This document shows, piece by piece, positions 35,803 to 45,366 of a stretch of 64,000 nucleotides of DNA; the stretch's first letter is position 1; every line of letters starts with the position of its first letter. Under the pieces are notes generated by a model. The model saw only the letters and a program-made list of their open reading frames with translations, had not been told where the DNA came from and did not search any database. Origin of the DNA: Ottelia alismoides (lineage: Eukaryota > Streptophyta > Magnoliopsida > Alismatales > Hydrocharitaceae); contig JAZKJV010003275.1 of the NCBI GenBank assembly GCA_037367405.1, forward strand, positions 1 through 64,000, written 5' to 3'. A program made the translations under genes and the position numbers.

Positions 35803-38115
35803 CACTACAAACTGTTGGATCTTTCGGGACGATAAATGGGGACGGTTAAAGCACAACCGTCCCCTCTGTGATCAAAGGGGATGGTTGCGCCACAAACGTC
35901 CCGTATGAAAAGCATAGGGGACGTTCTAAATTGACCGTCCCTTCTGAACGCATATTTAGGGACGGTTGTCAAACCATCCCTTCCATTTATAACTTCTGGT
36001 TGAAATTTTTCTGCAGATGGACCTTTAGGGACGGTTATAACCGTCCCATCTGATTTCCTGTTGGCGTCGCAAAATGTAACTCAGAGGGGATGGTTTTAAT
36101 AGTCCCTTATATAAACGTAGACCAAAGGGGACAGTCATTAAAATCGTCCCCCTTGTTTAGGTGTTTTGTAAGCACCTATAGGGGACGGTTTTGACCGTCC
36201 CCTCTATCCCAGACCAAAGGGGAGGGTCGTTAAAACCGTCCCCTTTGCCCTAATTTCTCACTGTATGCATTTGTGGGTGAAAGCACCTATAGGGGACGGT
36301 TTTGACCGTCCCCTCTATGCTTCTGGCATCGTCCCATTACCCCAGCGTCGAGGATGACCAAAGGCAACGGTAATTATGACCGTCCCCTTTGGTAGCATCA
36401 TGACCGTCCCATCTCTATTGGAGAAGATATTTTGACATAGTAGACACCATCAAGGACGGTCAAAACGACCGTCCCCGATGGTGTCTTCGAGAAAACTGGC
36501 TCCAACCGATCATTTTCCCTAGTTTGCTCCATTCTTCATTCTCCTCCTCTCCTCTCTATCGTTGATATGGTGGTGCAGCACTGATGAGATGTCATGGTGC
36601 TCCTTCATCGTGGTGCTCATGTCTTGCTCCATGTTTCCTCATCGCTATCGTGGTTCTTTCTTCGCTATCGTGGTATCCTTCTCCATCGTGTTTTGTACCC
36701 CGCCTTCGATTGTGCTTGTCATCTCGTTCGACCTAGTTCGCTATGTTTTTATATTGTTGATGTAAAATACAAACATGGTAGTATAATATCACCAATATGC
36801 ACTATTTACATGATGATTTTTAATCATTTTTGTCACTAACTGTTAACCTATCCTTTCTTGAAGGCATCCATGTTCTTCACTAGAGGAGATGTGCATATGA
36901 CAAGAGGTGATTTTGGCCACGTATAGAGAAAAAGAGCGACATCATCGAACATAGGAAGCGTTGTATGTTTACAATAAACATAGATATGCATTGTCTAAAA
37001 ATTGATATCTATGTCTATTTTTCTCATGCAGCTATGAATATTTGTTATAGGTACCTCTACTAAGAAGGTACATTCCTTGTTTCATTGGATTTCCTTTTTC
37101 TTAAAGTTTATATAAATTCGTATGCAATTGTCATGTTTTACAATAGTTTCAAAACACAAGAAATGGAAAGGAAGCACCATTATTGATGGAAGCAATTGAG
37201 AGGATATAAGGAGACTAGAATGTGGATATTATAGGATGATGAAAAAGTAATTAAGTCTATTTTGAATTACATAAATTTACTTCAAATTTTTTGAAGAATG
37301 GATGTAGTTCATTGATCACACTTTTTTTACAATGTAGGATCATCTTATGATTGCAAGTAATGTGAGTGGATAACACTTGGTAATTCGCATATTTTTGTAT
37401 AGGTCTTTATATGCGTCTTAAGTGTTATATTGTCAACTCTTGGAAGCGGCTCATGAAAAGATCAAAAAAGAGCTACAACGGAATGTAGTGATATTCTATC
37501 TGAGAGAGATGTGATATAAGAACATCGTTCATAACACTATGGTGATTTGTATGTACATGTCTGGGTATTGGTTGGAAATGAATTTTAATTGTTTGTCGGA
37601 TTTATTTAGGTCTTAGAGAAGGATAAAAATCAAACATCATGATTTGGGTTAACAAAGAGATGTAGTGTTGGTAGAACACAATATTTAGTGTGGGTTGACC
37701 ATATGTCCTGGATATTAATTTTATGATCAATCTAATGCTTGTAGCTCATTTATCTTAAAAGGTATAACATGGTATTCCTAGTAGTAGCTCCATATTTTTT
37801 TGTAAAAATGACATCAAAGGGGACGGTTGTGACCGTCCTCTTTGGTTTGAACAAAGGGGACGGTCGCAATCGTCCCCTCTAATGGTCACCAAAGGCGACG
37901 CCCATGACCGTCTCCTTTGATATGAACAAATGGGATGGTCATGACCGTCCCCTTTGGTTGAAAATATGGGACGTTCACAGAAACCGTCCCCTCTGATCAA
38001 ATGGGACGCCACCAAAGGGGACGGACTGACAACCGTCTCCTTTGATCAAAGGGGACGGTTGTCTACTCAGAGGGACGGTCTACGACCGTCGCCTGTTCTA
38101 CTCCTTCTTGTAGTG
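35803..38115. mobile_element. CACTA non-autonomous element with GGGACGGTT palindrome arrays
   Basis: The left end CACTACAAACTG (35803) and right end TTCTTGTAGTG (38105-38115) are CACTA termini, flanked by CAT on both sides (35800-35802 and 38116-38118), the correct 3-bp target duplication. Subterminal zones 35830-36480 and 37810-38095 are packed with GGGGACGGTT and AACCGTCCCC words, often paired head to head as short hairpins such as GGGGACGGTTTTGACCGTCC. The 1.3-kb middle (36480-37800) has no transposase domain; a CT-rich patch near 36530-36720 reads as repeated TCATCGTGG words rather than as a gene. At 2.3 kb it is a defective, deletion-type copy. Confidence 0.92.
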
Positions 38116-38118
38116 CAT

Positions 38119-38753
38119 ACAACTATATTAAAACTAGCAATGATAGATCCCTGCAAAACACAAATGGTTTTAATGATGATTGTCCTATTTTGGCTACATG
38201 TAGAAGGACTCTTCTTACATCATTGAAGCTATATTATTTAGAGTTCAAGACTCCAAGGGATATGGGATTTTTTCTTAAATGTTGAATATGATGAACCTAT
38301 GAAATTCTCATCGCCATCTCATTATGTATATTGACTTTTACAAGATTAATGTAAATAATTATACATGATGCATCTTTCCTCGTGATGAAATTAATTTCCG
38401 CCATTGATATTCTTGTGGCTAGGAAACCATTTTTTGTCAAAAGTCATGTGACAAGAACAATTAGTATAAAGATGTTTGTATCTTCATATATTTTTATGAA
38501 ATAGTTGGCAAGCTATGTTGTATAGACCATAGTCGATGATTATATAGCAAACAGATTTGGCATTCATCACTAATTTCAAATATACAAAAATAATTCTGCA
38601 ATGAGTAATATTTGTCACTATATATTTAGCAATGGAATGATATGATGGCGTGTTTAAAAAGCATCATTATAGACACATTTTGCTAATGACGCATGCAATT
38701 TTAACAAATTTATCTATGTTAGAAAAATTAGAAATAATTACATATTTATATTT
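38119..38753. other. Interval with a CACTA-like relic
   Basis: 38480-38690 shares GCAAACAGATTTGGCATTCAT-type sequence with 21440-21480 and ends CATCATTATAGACACATTTT, like the right end of the 20301-21578 element. It is a fragment without a left end. Otherwise no feature is seen. Confidence 0.4.
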
Positions 38754-39128
38754 GAGGAAAGGGAGCATACTTTGTGAAGTAGGTAACATCCATTTTTCGT
38801 AAATTTCTTTGTTTTTTTTTGAAAAATACCACCATGAATTTTCATAACTATATCACTCTAATATGTCATTCAAATTTCATCAGAAACAGAGACTCCTACG
38901 AACTCCATCCATATAGTCATTTTTTAACGGTCACAGATTTGCTGTATTTTACATGTTCTGGATGGAGGCCGTAGGAGTCTCTGTTTCTGACGAAATTTGA
39001 ATGACATATTAAAGGGATATAATTATGAAAATTCACGGTGGTATTTTTCAAAAAAATAAAGAAATTTACGAAAAATAGATGTGAAGTAGGTAAGGTTACC
39101 TACTTCACAAAGTAGGCTCCCTTTCCTC
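38754..39128. mobile_element. Hairpin MITE, GAAGTAGG-end type (copy 1), exact 9-bp target duplication
   Basis: TTTATATTT flanks both ends (38745-38753 and 39129-39137). The ends GAGGAAAGGGAGCATACTTT and AAAGTAGGCTCCCTTTCCTC are inverted repeats; the arms continue through GTGAAGTAGGTAA to the shared core CAGAAACAGAGACTCCTACG and its complement at 38967-38986. Nearly full-length hairpin, non-coding. Confidence 0.9.
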
Positions 39129-39204
39129 TTTATATTTTTAAAAATGTATTATTATTATTACCAAACTTTAAATATAACCAACCATTAAGGGAATGTCAGT
39201 TAGG

Positions 39205-39465
39205 GGGGGTGTTCGGTTCGGAAATAAGAACGAAAAAGGGTGGGGAATAAGGAGAATAAGGGTATATTTTTTGTTCGGCTGGAAAGGTAGGAATGAGGAG
39301 AATAAGGTGGAATAATGACAGTTAGGGTGAAATAAATAAAGGAATAAAAGTGGAATAATGTGAAATAATGTGATGTGAATGGGAATAACCGTACTCTTAA
39401 AAACCGTACCAGACGAGAAATTGACCTCTTATTTCATTGCTTATTCTCCAAACGAATGCTCAATA
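39205..39465. mobile_element. Possible small MITE with GGGTGTTCGGTTCGG end
   Basis: The left end GGGGGTGTTCGGTTCGGAAA is of a kind common at plant MITE termini, and CTTATTCTCCAAACGAATGC at about 39440-39460 is a loose inverted partner. The interior is full of GGAATAA words. Boundaries and class are uncertain. Confidence 0.35.
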
Positions 39466-40300
39466 ATGGAGATGCATGGGTACAAATACCAAAGGAATCT
39501 GCACATCTAGCTAGCAGGCGAGGGGCCCCGAGGTTACACATCCAAATGGAGATGGTTCTCCTTAATCATGGCCATAGCCCCCCCCAAAAGCACACCACCG
39601 GAGATATCATATAACTACAGAGGAAGGGGAATCCAACAGCGAAATGGAAGCCACCCACACGTCCAGCTTGAAGCCACCCGAGGTGTGGCACCCATCCATT
39701 CATCTGCACCCAAAGATCTAGTGCCCTCCCCCTGACAGAGATGATGCAAAAGCCTGACCCAAAAGCAGACCCAACCACCCTTTAATCCCACCACCCTCGT
39801 CTGCCTCCAATTCTCCCGTCCATTAAATCCTCCAACCTGTCCATGCAACCGAGCACATCTTGATCTGTTGCTTAATTGCTCTGTAATTGGTGCTGCTGAT
39901 GTGACCTGAACTCACACTTACCAGTCCAACTGAGCTGTTACCGAACGAACTCGTAAGACCCATGATCAAACCATCATAAACGTGTTTCATGAACTGGGTG
40001 CCTCCGAATTAAGGAAATCAGAGGTTGGCATTGCTGTGGGACTAATACTAGACTCCCCGTGTTTGAACTTTGAACAAGCGGCCACTCTATCTTACGTCAA
40101 CAATAGGTGTTTGGTGTGAAATCAGACCTCTGCAGTACTGCAGAGGTCCACGGTGAATCCGTAGTGCATCTGAACCGTTCGATCTTGATCGAGCGGTTCG
40201 TTTGAATTCTCTATGCATATGATCTCTCTAGTTTGGTGTACACCTGTTGCTATGACATTACGTATTGGATTTGCGCATGTCTTTCCTGTCCCTCCTCAAC
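39466..40300. other. Region upstream of the anion-channel gene
   Basis: It holds the likely distal promoter. Within it, 40105-40205 is a decayed MITE piece with CCTCTGCAGTACTGCAGAGG (a perfect palindrome) and GATCTTGATCGAGCGGTTCG, matching the MITE in this gene's third coding intron. Frames at 39375-39848 have no recognised domain. Confidence 0.45.
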
Positions 40301-40310
40301 TATATATATA
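40301..40310 (+). promoter_or_regulatory. Probable TATA box of the anion-channel gene
   Basis: TATATATATA followed by GCCCCTC lies about 450 bp before the start codon. A start site roughly 30 bp downstream would give a leader with two introns: donor TTAG/GTGAGT at 40395, acceptor GATTCAG/G at 40600, donor GAGAG/GTAAGA at 40672 and acceptor ATGCAG/G at 40759. An AUG-UCC-UAG micro-frame lies at 40343-40351 if transcription starts before it. Confidence 0.5.
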
Positions 40311-40762
40311 GCCCCTCAAACAATGCACATTTCCATTAACCCATGTCCTAGAGAAACTCGGAGAATTTCCGTGTATATTCTTTGCTTTAATTAGGTGAGT
40401 GAGATTTTTTCTGGAATGAGCATGTTGTGATTATAATATATATGGCATGCAATGCCCAATCTGCTGTCGGTTGCTCCATGTAGGAATGCATTTTCATGGA
40501 TTTCAATATTACTTATTGGAAAGCATGTGATGTCCTGTTATTATACGTGCGTGTATATATACCATTGCTTAGTTGATTACATTTGCATCTTGGATTCAGG
40601 AAGTGAAGCATCCTCTTATATAAAGAAGCTCGAGGGAGTCGCCTCGATACGCGAGGATCTTCTTTCGAGAGGTAAGATCATGCTGTGTTGATGATGAATT
40701 TGTTCTTCGGGGTTTGAAATTTGTATGTAGATCGATGTTTATGTCGCGAATTATGCAGGAAA

Positions 40763-43700
40763 ATGGAGGGTGAGGAGACTGGGGGTTCTGTGACGCAGTT
40801 GCCTGGTGAAGAGACTGTAACTATTGTCTTCAAATCTGTCGCTGGATTTCCGAGGACCGTCGCAGTTTCGGTGAATATCGACTGCGGTGACATCGAGGAG
40901 ACAAAGCCGGCATTAGCTCAAGTATGTTCAGATGGTCCAGTGTCGACTCCAATCTCTCAGAGCATGGTTAGTTTGATCCGGGCAGCATCGCAGAGGTCCA
41001 TGCTGCAGTCGAGTGGTCAGCAGCTCCTTAGTCCCATTGTGATCAGCATGCCAGAGTCTCCGACCGGAGCCAAGAGAGTCGTGTTCAATCACGAAGCTTT
41101 CACGATCGGGAAGTCGAACCTCGCGCCGATCCCGCCCCCCACGAGCGCCGAGCAGCTACATCAGAAGCTCTACTCTCAGCCGGCTATGATGAACACTGAG
41201 GAGAACGTGATCAGCTTAGACGGAGCTGAATTGCAGACGCGGGACGCGAGGAACGACTCGTATAAAGATAAGCGTTTTGATTCGTTTAAGACGTGGTCGG
41301 GGAGATTGGAGAGGCAGATCTCGAATCTGCGAGGGAGGCCCGTCGAACCGGTCTCCGATGGCGGCGAGCCTGCGAATACGGAGATTGATGTCCTGCCGGT
41401 CGATCGCTACTTCGACGCCTTAGAAGGACCTGAACTGGATACTCTGAAGGTGTGTTCTTGATTACCATTTTGCCAACAAAAAATTATGCAACTTTGATTT
41501 CAGTTCTCAAATCAATCTGACGTTTATGATGCACCTGAACATAATCTCTGACATTCTGAATCGAAAACCGAGAACCCACGTCGATATCTTTCAAATTCTG
41601 CAGGAAAAATCTTTCAGAAAACTTGTCCCCGTGTACTTTTGCAGGCCTCGGAAGAACTGGTGCTCCCAGAACATGAACAATGGCCTTTCCTTCTCCGATT
41701 CCCGATATCTTCGTTCGGGATCTGCCTCGGCGTCGGCAGCCAGGCGATGCTCTGGAAGACACTAGCCACGGCACCGTCGACGAAGTTCCTCCACGTGAAC
41801 CTCACCGTCAATTTGATCCTATGGTGCATCGCGGTGGCCTTGCTCGTCGTGGTTTCCTCGATCTATCTCCTCAAGATCATCTTCTACTTCGAAGCCGTGA
41901 AGCGGGAATACTACCACCCGGTCCGTGTGAACTTCTTCTTCGCCCCGTGGATCGCCTGCCTCTTCCTGGCGCTCGGTGTGCCGCCGAGCATTGCGGTTAA
42001 TCTACGCGCGCCACTTTGGTACGTACTGATGTTGCCAATTCTCTGCCTTGAGCTCAAGATCTACGGGCAGTGGATGTCCGGGGGGCAGCGCAGGCTGTCG
42101 AAGGTGGCCAATCCGTCGAACCATCTGTCGATCGTCGGGAACTTCGTCGGCGCGTTGCTAGGCGCGTCGATGGGGCTCAGAGAAGGACCCATCTTCTTCT
42201 TTGCGGTGGGACTGGCACATTACACTGTGCTGTTTGTAACTCTGTATCAGAGGTTGCCGACGAACGAGACGCTCCCGAAGGAGCTCCACCCGGTGTTCTT
42301 CCTGTTCGTCGCGGCACCGAGCGTCGCGTGCACGGCGTGGGCGACGATCCGCGAGGAATTCGACTATGGCTCGAGGATCGCATACTTCACGGCACTCTTC
42401 TTGTACCTGTCCCTGGTAAGTCGTCAAGTTACCATTGATCCTTGCTCCAATTCTTTGCTGACGGTCGAATCTGACGGCTTTGGCGACGGTTTTCTTCTTC
42501 GATCTGCAGGCGGTTCGAGTCAACTTCTTCAGGGGATTCAGGTACTGGTTTATTCACAATCAGAGTCAGAATTAGCGGTGATTAAGGTGGTTTTTGTGGG
42601 TCATTAGGAAAGTGGTGTGGTTGATTTGGCTGACTTGATTCCACACACTTGAGTCAACAATTAATATGAACATTATACTCGAAAGTCTCCTCAAAATTGA
42701 CTTCATTAAAAACCATGTTTTTCCAAAGGTGGCAGGATGATCAAATTATGGAAAACGGGATCTGCAGTTGAACTACAAGTTTTTAGAAAATTTTACACTA
42801 TGACCCCTAAAATCTTACCCAATTACACCATAACACCTATAATCCTTGTAATTACACCTCCTGAACACAACTCTTGTAAATTGCATGATGACCTCCATAA
42901 TTTTGCTAGTTCTTACTCCACAATCCTTGGACAGGGGCATATGTGATAAATAAAATAAGATTACAGATGTCGTTCTGTAAATACAAAGATTATAGGAATT
43001 ATGATGTAAATGGACAAGATTTTAGGGGGGATGTTGAAAAGTTCCTAAGTTTTATTGCACTAAAATGATTAAGAAATCCCACGTTCACTCAACTGCGTGT
43101 TATATTTTTAAAAAACGTGTTTTTACTCAAACAGCGGTCTAAAATTGCTTTTTGATTTTTTTGGAGGTGAAGTATTTCAGATAAATTTATTCTTGTACCC
43201 CGATAAAAATATTTACACTTTTACCCCTACTTTTTTCACCTTATAGCAGAATCCCTACAAAAGTGAAGGTATACATTTAGATGCTTATTAGGAGGGGAAT
43301 GGATCATCTGCTGCAATGGGAAGGCCATCAAACTCTGCCGTACCCATTTGAGCCGCTCGATCTTGATCGAGCGGTTCACGTGATTTTGCACTTTTTGTGG
43401 GCTCGTACCGTGCAAAATCGTGTGAACCGCTCGATCAAGATCGAGCGGCTCAAATGAGTACTGCAGAGGCTGCTGTCCTTCCCATTGCAGCAAACGATCC
43501 ATTTCACTATATATAACATTGCACCTCTATATAATTTATTGGAAGTGAAGTACGGATAAATTTATCATTGCACCTCTATATAACATTTACACTTTTGTCC
43601 CTACTTTTTTCACATTTATAGAATAATCCCTACAAACCTTTAAAATTTACTGTCTACTCTTGCCGTGAAATCCCAACAAAAGTGATGGTATACATTTAGA

Positions 43701-44468
43701 TGCTTATTGGAGTCCGACCTCAAGCACGAGGGGTCATAGTATAAATATGAAAAAGATAGGGAAACAAATGTAATTACGATGTTTTATAAGGGCATGGATG
43801 CAAGTATTTCGACCTCTAATTATAATTCAAGGTATAATTTTTGTAGTTGTAATTTCAGTAAAGTGCATATAATTACATAATGCACTTTAGTGAAATCATT
43901 TGGTTTCTTGGCAAGTGAAGCAGTGGAACTCCTTAAGAGGATTCAAAAAATCATGCATAGCAATGTTATGGTTCCTAAGTCTATGAATGTTGTTTTCCGA
44001 AGAATTGGATTTGCCATTCAAAAGGGATTGGCGGCGCAACTTGTTGCCCGTCTCCCATCAATTTCTACGTTAAAAAAAATTAACTACAAAAAAGATAACT
44101 GCGAGATTTAAAATTACATAATTCGAATTACTAACAACTCCAACTGCTGATGCAGATTCTCCCTTGCTTGGTGGGCCTACACCTTCCCAATGACCGGCGC
44201 CGCCATCGCCACCATCCGCTATGCGACCGCGCTCACCAGCGTGATCACCCAGTGCATGTCCGTCGCCCTCTCCGTCGTCTCCACCCTCACGGTGACCACA
44301 CTCTTGTGCACGACCGTGCTCCACGCGTTCGTGTTCCGTGACCTCTTCCCCAACGACATCTCCATTGCGATCTCGCGGCGGCGGAGGAAGTCCAGCAAAA
44401 GGGGATCCCGCCACAAGTCTCCGGGGTCGGCCGCGAAGGAATCCAACCATAGCCAGGAGAGCGTGTAG
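40763..44468 (+). CDS. SLAH3: S-type anion channel, SLAC1-homologue clade SLAH2/SLAH3
   Basis: Four coding exons: 40763-41449, 41645-42415, 42510-42541 and 44156-44468, all GT-AG and phase-consistent, giving about 600 residues (Arabidopsis SLAH3 is of similar length). The family forms plasma-membrane, slow-type anion channels passing nitrate and chloride, opened by kinase phosphorylation of the cytosolic tails. The N-terminal 230 residues are soluble and include RFDSFKTWSGRLERQISNLR, a segment I associate with the SLAH2/3 branch rather than SLAC1. Exons 2-4 encode the ten-helix TehA/SLAC1 domain (GICLGVGSQAMLWKTL, FLFVAAPSVACTAWATI, AWWAYTFPMTGAAIATI). Phe507 in YTFP probably corresponds to the gate phenylalanine of SLAC1. 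The tail is basic (RRRRKSSKRGSRHK). Exon 3 is only 32 nt. The start is the first in-frame ATG after the likely 5' leader acceptor; the ATG 42 bp upstream lies in the leader intron. Intron 3 holds a MITE. SLAH2 versus SLAH3 is not settled. Confidence 0.93.
42542..44155 (+). other. Third coding intron of the anion-channel gene, with direct repeat and MITE
   Basis: Donor GGATTCAG/GTACTG and acceptor TGATGCAG/ATTC. Two diverged direct copies, 43165-43292 and 43545-43711, share TTTACACTTTT.TCCCTACTT and end GTATACATTTAGATGCTTAT; the MITE at 43301-43500 lies between them. A frame at 43890-44111 is intronic and unsupported. Confidence 0.8.
43301..43500. mobile_element. Hairpin MITE with GATCGAGCGGTTCACGTGA arms in the anion-channel intron
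   Basis: The ends GGATCATCTGCTGCAATGGG and CCCATTGCAGCAAACGATCC are inverted repeats. Inside, GAGCCGCTCGATCTTGATCG with CGGTTCACG on the left is mirrored by CGTGAACCGCTCGATCAAGA on the right, and the short loop contains TTTGCACTTTTTGTGGGCTC. The entire 200 bp can fold. The CTCGATCTTGATCGAG word is itself a palindrome. Related decayed pieces are at 21745-21880 and 40105-40205. Confidence 0.85.
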
Positions 44469-44974
44469 ATAGATCGGCGCGGCTTTCGCCTGCGGGAACC
44501 TCCCTCTTCCGGCCGCCGCCGTGACTGAGCACGGGAACCCTTGGGTGATGTGGATATTGTTAAAAAAATAGATAATTTGTTATTTTCCTCTAATAGATTC
44601 ATATATATACAAACAGGTCCTTCTACATATGGATCTAGAATCTTCCATTCACGTACGTCTTGCCTCCGGTCACCTGTTAATTTTCTACTTACAACTTCCA
44701 TTTATGTTGTCAAACTCTCGTCATCGTCGTTGCCTCTGCAGAGCTAAACCTATTGTTGCCTTTCGTCACGAATTGAATCATTCGAATTTAATCAGAATTC
44801 ATTTATTTGAATTTAATTAAAATTCATTCGATAACTATTAAAAAAATTGATTCAAAGTAAATGGATTGAATATGAATTTGATCTGTAGATTAGGTTCTTA
44901 AATGAATAGAATTTGAATTACCTTGACTTTGTTCGATAATAATTCGATTCAATTCGATATTTATATACTTATAT
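44469..44974. other. 3' region of the anion-channel gene and spacer
   Basis: It should contain the 3' untranslated region; no unambiguous polyadenylation signal was identified. From 44760 the sequence is a run of diverged GAATTTAAT/GATTCGAAT words. Confidence 0.35.
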
Positions 44975-45357
44975 GAGAAAGGGATCCTACTCCATGGAGT
45001 AGGTAACTTACCTACTCCATTTTCTTTTTTTTTCAAATTTTTTTTGAAAAATGCTTCCATGGATTTTCATAACTATATCCCTCTAATGTGTCATTCAAAT
45101 TTCGTCAGAAACAGTGATTCCTACAGCCTCCATCCAGACAGTCATTTTTTAACGGTCACAGATTTGTTGTATTTTTCATGTTCTGGATGGATGTCGTAGG
45201 AGTATCTGTTTCTGACGAAATTTGAATGACATATTAGAGGGATGCAATTATGCAAATCCATGGAAGCATTTTTCGAAAAAAAAATAAAAAAAATTGAAAA
45301 AAGAAAGAAAGTGGAGTAGGTAAGTTACCTACTCCATGGAGTAGGATCCCTTTCCTC
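44975..45357. mobile_element. Hairpin MITE, GAAGTAGG/CTACTCCATGG-end type (copy 2)
   Basis: The ends GAGAAAGGGATCCTACTCCA and TGGAGTAGGATCCCTTTCCTC are inverted repeats and the arms continue with GGTAACTTACCTACTCCA. The core CAGAAACAGTGATTCCTACAG and its complement at about 45194-45213 are present. Flanks TACTTATAT (44966-44974) and TGCTTATAT (45358-45366) agree in 8 of 9 positions. Confidence 0.88.
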
Positions 45358-45366
45358 TGCTTATAT

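Noticed and set aside
35830..38095. Regularly spaced GGGACGGTT units suggestive of a CRISPR-like or satellite array
   Set aside because: Units are both orientations, unevenly spaced, without constant spacers, and bounded by CACTA ends with a 3-bp duplication.
40721..40762. Upstream in-frame ATG that would extend the anion-channel N-terminus by 14 residues
   Set aside because: It lies inside a likely leader intron ending ATGCAG/G at 40758, so the codons would be spliced out.
41680..42523. Several overlapping frames of 68-122 codons on both strands over anion-channel exon 2
   Set aside because: Shadows of the GC-rich SLAH exon in other frames; no domain and no splice support.
44070..44701. 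Minus-strand frames of 126 and 160 codons opposite the last anion-channel exon
   Set aside because: Arg/Gly-rich antisense reading of a GC-rich exon; no domain and no promoter.
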